A stretch of DNA of 10,854 nt from Microbacteriaceae bacterium (GTDB taxonomy: Bacteria; Actinomycetota; Actinomycetes; Actinomycetales; Microbacteriaceae). This document shows, piece after piece, positions 8,401-10,854 of the stretch. How positions within the stretch are numbered: the first letter of the stretch is position 1; every line of letters starts with the position of its first letter. The stretch covers positions 1-10,854 of the forward strand of contig JAUZFY010000069.1 in assembly GCA_030840185.1 (NCBI GenBank). The letters are read 5' to 3'. The position numbers were made by a program, and so were the translations under genes. Under the pieces are notes generated by a model. The model was given only the letters and a program-made list of their open reading frames with translations. It made no database searches and was not told where the DNA came from.

Positions 8401-8511
8401 CTGGAGCGGAAGCTCGACGGCAGGGCGCTTGAATCCGTTGTCGACGGCACGCTCGGGTTGCGGCTCCGGCCGTTCCAGATCGTCACCGTGCGGCTTAAGC
8501 GGGCCGGCTGA
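5446..8511 (+). CDS. Alpha-mannosidase, glycoside hydrolase family 38
   Basis: This 1021-residue enzyme should hydrolyse terminal alpha-D-mannosyl linkages with retention of configuration. No signal peptide or membrane segment is visible, so it acts in the cytoplasm. An N-terminal beta-rich domain (WGTTWFHITG, 80-89) precedes the catalytic domain. That domain has HAHIDSAWLWP (His276 and Asp278, metal ligands), WLPDSFGYSAALPQI (Asp388, catalytic nucleophile and ligand), FGWGDGGGGP (475-484), LYLEQHRGTYTSQG and HQFHDVLPGS (His592-Asp593). This completes the H-D-D-H zinc set known from GH38. Beta-sandwich domains follow to the C-terminus, and length matches bacterial GH38 enzymes of about 1000 residues. 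The ATG at 5446 begins the MHDN segment I recall as typical of relatives, but its AAAGG is 12 bases away. The ATG at 5416, with GAGG only three bases upstream, would add ten residues and remains possible. It lies downstream of the LacI gene, pointing to inducible use of imported mannosides. Confidence 0.95.
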   Translation: MHDNHTLIENRVARVLLERVHPAIHRPVAQLEITAWHVQGGRGEPVQPEIALPGGDPDEAAAAGVDYVPFAVGEPWGPAWGTTWFHITGTVPPEASEHELELVIDLGWTQAMPGFQSEGLVYRPDGSVVKALNPRNVWVPLDGQPGDTIDLYVEAAANPLLLDIQFQPFVPTEEGDRLTSSPKPLYVLNRADINVFHRDLWELAADLSALFQLQAELGLGEPRRWNILRALERALDVLELSDLPGTAASARQELVEVLSAPANASAHTVTAIGHAHIDSAWLWPMRETVRKVARTSSNVLNLLEGDDSLQFAMSSAQQYAWIKEFRPEVFERVKAAVVDGRFVPVGGMWVESDTNMVGSEAMARQFVHGQKFFMENFGLHAQEVWLPDSFGYSAALPQIVTLAGAKWFLTQKISWNQTNRFPHHSFDWEGIDGTRVFTHFPPADTYNSTLSGTELAHAVRNYRDKGASNHSLVPFGWGDGGGGPTREMLQQARRTRDLEGAPKVVIRTPAEFFAEAQAEYANPPVWKGELYLEQHRGTYTSQGKTKQGNRRSEHLLHEAELWATTAAVRGVAEYPQAELDRVWKLVLLHQFHDVLPGSSIAWVHREAAERYRQIAEDLGAIITASQQALAGTGETEIVFNGSPFARDGVPSYGGVVADGPSAKVSAMPENGGFVLENSRVRVVVDADGTIGSVRDLAADREVLPAGESANLLQLHNDFPNGWDAWDIDEFYRNTVTDIRDLDAIELTRTADGAATVRVTRSFGASRIVQNITVGPDSATIDIDSSIDWREQEKLLKVAFPIDVHTDKAEFETQFGHVVRPTHENTTWDAARFEVSAHRWVRVGEPNYGAAIVNDSTYGHDVTRHKIENGSSYSTVRLSLLRGPKYPDPLTDQGEHRIRFALVVGADVSRAVEAGYAINLPERRVFGASPVEPIARISGAVVLETLKLAEDGSGDVIARVYEPLGVRAAATLEADFAVDSAWETDLLERKLDGRALESVVDGTLGLRLRPFQIVTVRLKRAG

Positions 8512-8571
8512 AGCAAGATTCTCCGGATGCGGGACCGGGCCCGCCGGCACCGTGCGCCCACCCCGGGGGAG

Positions 8572-8577
8572 TACGTT
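8572..8577 (+). promoter_or_regulatory. Possible -10 element (TACGTT) just upstream of the dehydrogenase gene
   Basis: TACGTT fits TANNNT and ends ten bases before the ATG at 8588, so a transcript from it would be nearly leaderless. The gene has no good ribosome binding site (the nearest purine run, GGGGGAG, ends 16 bases before the ATG), which agrees with such a start. No -35 is evident. The rest of the 76-base gap after the mannosidase contains only GC-rich sequence with a short 5-bp stem at 8529-8544 and no T-run. Confidence 0.3.
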
Positions 8578-8587
8578 GGACTCCATC

Positions 8588-9571
8588 ATGGCGACGCACA
8601 CTCCGGCAGATGCTCCGGCTCTCATCGTTCCTGAATTCGGCAACATCGAACTCGGTCGGCGGCCCGTACCAGCGCCAGGGCCGGGCAAGATTCTCGTGCG
8701 AACGGACTTCAGCGGGGTGAGCGTTGGGGCCGAGATGCTCGCTGCGACCGGCGTGCGCCCGGTCTGGGGACCGGTCCCGTTCACGCCGGGTTATCAGGGC
8801 GTCGGCCACATCGTCGCCTTCGGTGACACGGACGACGACCATGGACTGCGCGTCGGGGATGCCGTCGCCTGTTTCGCCGACGGAACACACGGCGCCTATT
8901 TCGTTGCCGACCTCGAACTCACCTACCCGATCGAGAAGAACGATTCGTACCACATGGCTGCGCTGTTCGTTCCGGCGGCGGTCGGCCTGAATGCGATCGA
9001 CAAGGCCGGGGTGCGGAGCGGCGATTCGGTTCTCGTCCTCGGTCAGGGACTAATCGGGCAAGCAACGGCGATGCTCGCGCGAGACCGTGGCGCGTTCGTC
9101 GTCGCCTCCGAGGTGTCGCCCGAGCGTCGCGCCATCTCCGAGGCGCACTGCGCCGACCGGGTAATCGACGGCGGCATTGCCGCCCCGTGGTCCCAGCTCC
9201 AGGATGACTTCCCCGACGGCTTCGACGTAGTGATCGAGTCAACCGGTGTGGCGGCGGTCATCGACGACGGACTGGAGTGCCTTCGATTCGAGGGGACCTT
9301 CGTGTTCGAGGGCGTCTATCCCGATCAGGTGTCCTTCACCTACGAGCTCGCGCACGAGCGCCAGATCAACGCGGTGTTCCCCTGGTTCATCGGCACATCC
9401 GAGGTACGGCGCGCGGTGCTTGACCGCATCGTCTCCGGAACACTGGACTTCGATCCCCTGATCACCAACCGCGTGGGGTGGAGCGACGCGGCAGAGACTT
9501 ACCGGCGGTTATTCACCGCCGAGCGGGACCACCTGAACGGAATCGTGATCGATTGGCGAGGAGCAGAATGA
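8588..9571 (+). CDS. Medium-chain dehydrogenase/reductase, zinc-independent type, NAD(H)-dependent (substrate unknown)
   Basis: This 327-residue cytoplasmic oxidoreductase has an N-terminal GroES-like domain (about 10-130) and a Rossmann domain with GQGLIG (152-157). Glu175 ends the second strand, which favours NAD(H) over NADP(H). Where zinc alcohol dehydrogenases carry CGxD and GHE, this protein has SGVS (42-45) and GYQ (68-70). Only Cys95, Cys188 and Cys231 are present, so both catalytic and structural zinc sites are missing. The SGVSVGAE and PGYQGVG style resembles the zinc-less MDR group that includes BchC-like and sugar-dehydrogenase-like proteins. Automated annotation may still call it zinc-binding. 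The ATG at 8588 fits the homology start. The frame is open back to 8429 inside the mannosidase gene but that part has no family resemblance. It follows the mannosidase by 76 bases and may act on a released sugar or aglycone. Confidence 0.85.
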   Translation: MATHTPADAPALIVPEFGNIELGRRPVPAPGPGKILVRTDFSGVSVGAEMLAATGVRPVWGPVPFTPGYQGVGHIVAFGDTDDDHGLRVGDAVACFADGTHGAYFVADLELTYPIEKNDSYHMAALFVPAAVGLNAIDKAGVRSGDSVLVLGQGLIGQATAMLARDRGAFVVASEVSPERRAISEAHCADRVIDGGIAAPWSQLQDDFPDGFDVVIESTGVAAVIDDGLECLRFEGTFVFEGVYPDQVSFTYELAHERQINAVFPWFIGTSEVRRAVLDRIVSGTLDFDPLITNRVGWSDAAETYRRLFTAERDHLNGIVIDWRGAE

Positions 9572-10017
9572 CTGACACCCAAGGATCCGTGCCGGTACGA
9601 CGGCCGATCATCGCATGGGATCTCGTGGTCTCCATCGTCATTCTCGCGGCCGGGCTGGTCTTTCTCATGATCTCCGCGGTCGTCGATCTCGTCTCGGCGG
9701 CGCTGATCGGCTCGTGTCCGCGTCGCAGCTGCAACCCGGGTGAGGCGGTCGCCTCACTCGGCATCTCCTGGTTCGTGATGCTGCTGATCGTCGCGGCCGG
9801 GGCAATCGTTGCCATTGTCTTGATTCGGCGACGTCGCCACTCCTGGTGGGTTGCCCTGCTCGCGTTCGTTCTCATGGTCGCGGCCTGGATCGTAGGCTTC
9901 ATCCTCTACTCGCACGCGGTAAGGAACGGGGGTGACACCGGCGGCGGCACGCTCGCCGCGCTCGCCGAAACACCGCAGGCACTCTGGCGAAACAGCGCCG
10001 CAACATCCCGCGGCTAG
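9568..10017 (+). CDS. Small membrane protein with three predicted transmembrane helices, function unknown
   Basis: I do not recognise a function. The 149-residue product has three clear hydrophobic helices at about residues 14-37, 64-86 and 93-114. The Arg-rich loop RRRRH (87-91) should be cytoplasmic by the positive-inside rule, placing the N-terminus inside and the C-terminal tail outside. The loop between helices 1 and 2 holds two cysteines (Cys50 and Cys55, SCPRRSC) on the outer face, where they could form a disulfide. The tail is rich in Gly, Ala and Ser. The start overlaps the dehydrogenase stop (ATGA), and GAGGAG lies four bases upstream, so it is well translated and probably coupled to that gene. 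Small actinobacterial proteins of this layout are usually domain-of-unknown-function entries. A link to sugar use rests only on position. Confidence 0.8.
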   Translation: MTDTQGSVPVRRPIIAWDLVVSIVILAAGLVFLMISAVVDLVSAALIGSCPRRSCNPGEAVASLGISWFVMLLIVAAGAIVAIVLIRRRRHSWWVALLAFVLMVAAWIVGFILYSHAVRNGGDTGGGTLAALAETPQALWRNSAATSRG

Positions 10018-10020
10018 TCT
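10015..10020 (+). promoter_or_regulatory. Possible -10 element (TAGTCT) of a leaderless transcript for the ATP-grasp gene
   Basis: TAGTCT fits TANNNT, and its first three bases are the stop codon of the membrane-protein gene. It ends exactly seven bases before the ATG at 10028, the spacing that places transcription start at or beside the start codon, as in leaderless actinobacterial mRNAs. A GAAGG lies only two bases from the ATG, too close to be an effective ribosome binding site. No clear -35 is seen. Confidence 0.4.
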
Positions 10021-10027
10021 GAAGGCC

Positions 10028-10854
10028 ATGGAAGGCCTGTTCGACGGATATGCCGCCCAGGCGACCAAGGGTCGACAGACCGGAACAACGCCCTGGGATG
10101 AGATGTTTGCTGCGCCGACGAAAGTGCGCGCGGCCTACAAGGAGATTCACTCCGCCCTCGCGCAGATGACGCAGTCCGAGCTTCGCGGAAGAACGGATGC
10201 GCTGGCAAGCTCCTACCTCGCTCAGGGGGTCACCTTCGACTTCGCCGGCGAGGAGCGCCCGTTTCCCCTCGACGCTGTTCCGCGGGTCATCGACCTGGCC
10301 GAGTGGGTCACCGTCGAGGCCGGAATCAAGCAGCGGGTCCGAGCGCTCGAGGCATTCCTGGCCGATATCTACGGGGCGCAACGTGCGGTGAAGGACGGCG
10401 TGATTCCCGCCTCCCTCATTAGTTCCTCCAGCCACTTCCACCGGGAGGCCGCCGGCATCGAGCCGGCCAACGGCGTGCGCATTCAGGTTTCCGGAATCGA
10501 CCTCATCCGCGATGAGGCGGGCGCCTGGCGGGTGCTCGAGGACAACGTGCGCGTTCCCTCCGGCGTCAGCTACGTCATTTCCAATCGCCGGGTCATGGCG
10601 CAGACCCTTCCGGAACTCTTCGTCTCGATGCGCGTGCGACCGGTGGGCGACTACCCGCACAAGCTGCTGCAGGCCCTCCGAGCCAGCGCGCCGGAGGGTG
10701 CGGATGACCCGACCATCGTCGTCCTGACCCCGGGTGTCTACAACTCGGCGTACTTCGAGCACACCCTGCTGGCCCGACTCATGGGCGTCGAGCTCGTCGA
10801 GGGCCGCGACCTGTTCTGCTCCGGCGGCAGAGTCTGGATGCGCACGACATCCGG
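10028..10854 (+). CDS. Circularly permuted type 2 ATP-grasp protein, C-terminus cut by window edge
   Basis: The reading frame is open from the ATG at 10028 to the end of the window (275 residues plus two bases). The N-terminus (LFDGYAAQ, PWDEMF) and the segments GVTFDF, RVIDLAEWVTVEAGIKQRVRALEAFLADIYG (about 87-115), RVLEDNVRVPSGVSYVISNRRVM (168-190) and VVLTPGVYNSAYFEHTLLARLMGVELVEGRDL (231-262) match the circularly permuted ATP-grasp family. That family was formerly split over DUF404/DUF407 and includes mycobacterial Rv2411c. Members are predicted ATP-dependent amide-bond-forming ligases related to glutathionylspermidine synthetase, with no settled substrate. They usually lie upstream of an alpha-E (DUF403) protein and a transglutaminase-like protein, which would be just off-window. 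One change seen is Ser-Asn-Arg where I recall relatives having Glu-Asn-Arg. The gene starts ten bases after the membrane-protein stop. It is probably unrelated to the sugar locus. Confidence 0.9.
   Translation, partial: MEGLFDGYAAQATKGRQTGTTPWDEMFAAPTKVRAAYKEIHSALAQMTQSELRGRTDALASSYLAQGVTFDFAGEERPFPLDAVPRVIDLAEWVTVEAGIKQRVRALEAFLADIYGAQRAVKDGVIPASLISSSSHFHREAAGIEPANGVRIQVSGIDLIRDEAGAWRVLEDNVRVPSGVSYVISNRRVMAQTLPELFVSMRVRPVGDYPHKLLQALRASAPEGADDPTIVVLTPGVYNSAYFEHTLLARLMGVELVEGRDLFCSGGRVWMRTTS

Noticed and set aside
8529..8544. GC-rich 5-bp stem after the mannosidase gene as an intrinsic terminator
   Set aside because: The stem is short and no T-run follows, so chance GC pairing is as likely.
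5983..8784. 933-residue open frame on the minus strand opposite the alpha-mannosidase
   Set aside because: It is rich in Arg, His, Gly, Val and Asp with no recognisable domain, and it lies exactly antisense to a gene with complete GH38 motifs. It is a typical high-GC shadow frame.

Overview
The window comes from a high-GC Gram-positive bacterium, most likely an actinobacterium of the Microbacteriaceae type. This is inferred from the GC-rich, third-position-GC-biased codons, the lipobox signal peptide, TANNNT-type -10 elements close to start codons, and protein styles typical of that group. There is no sign of a mobile element, CRISPR array, tRNA or rRNA. Every stretch longer than about 200 bases is coding.

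Left part (1-4090, minus strand): a tightly coupled carbohydrate-importer operon of the CUT2 (ribose/rhamnose/AI-2) class. Read in its own direction it runs: tandem-domain ATPase, first permease, second permease, then a lipoprotein substrate-binding protein that runs off the left edge. The first three genes overlap by 4 and 8 bases. A small stem-loop sits before the binding-protein gene. The order and the binding-protein sequence best fit the RhaT-P-Q-S rhamnose importer type. The related LsrACDB (autoinducer-2) type cannot be excluded from the fragment.

Centre (4091-4285): the divergent control region. It holds a near-consensus promoter for the importer (TTGACT, 17 bases, TACAGT) bracketed by three identical 9-bp words, TGAATCGTT. 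Two lie in tandem just downstream of the predicted transcription start and one lies just upstream of the -35. These are the best candidates for operators of the LacI-family repressor encoded divergently at 4286-5341.

Right part (4286-9571, plus strand): the LacI-family regulator, a complete cytoplasmic GH38 alpha-mannosidase of 1021 residues with all expected metal ligands, and a medium-chain dehydrogenase/reductase without zinc ligands. Together with the importer these look like one sugar-use locus: import, hydrolysis of an alpha-mannoside, and oxidation or reduction of a product, under one local regulator. The true substrate is not settled, because a rhamnose-type monosaccharide importer beside a mannosidase is an uncertain match and no kinase, isomerase or aldolase is visible.

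Far right (9568-10854): a small three-helix membrane protein of unknown function, ATGA-coupled to the dehydrogenase. It is followed by the N-terminal 275 residues of a circularly permuted type 2 ATP-grasp protein, cut by the window edge. The ATP-grasp gene probably starts a separate housekeeping-type operon, with a possible own promoter whose -10 element includes the stop codon of the preceding gene.
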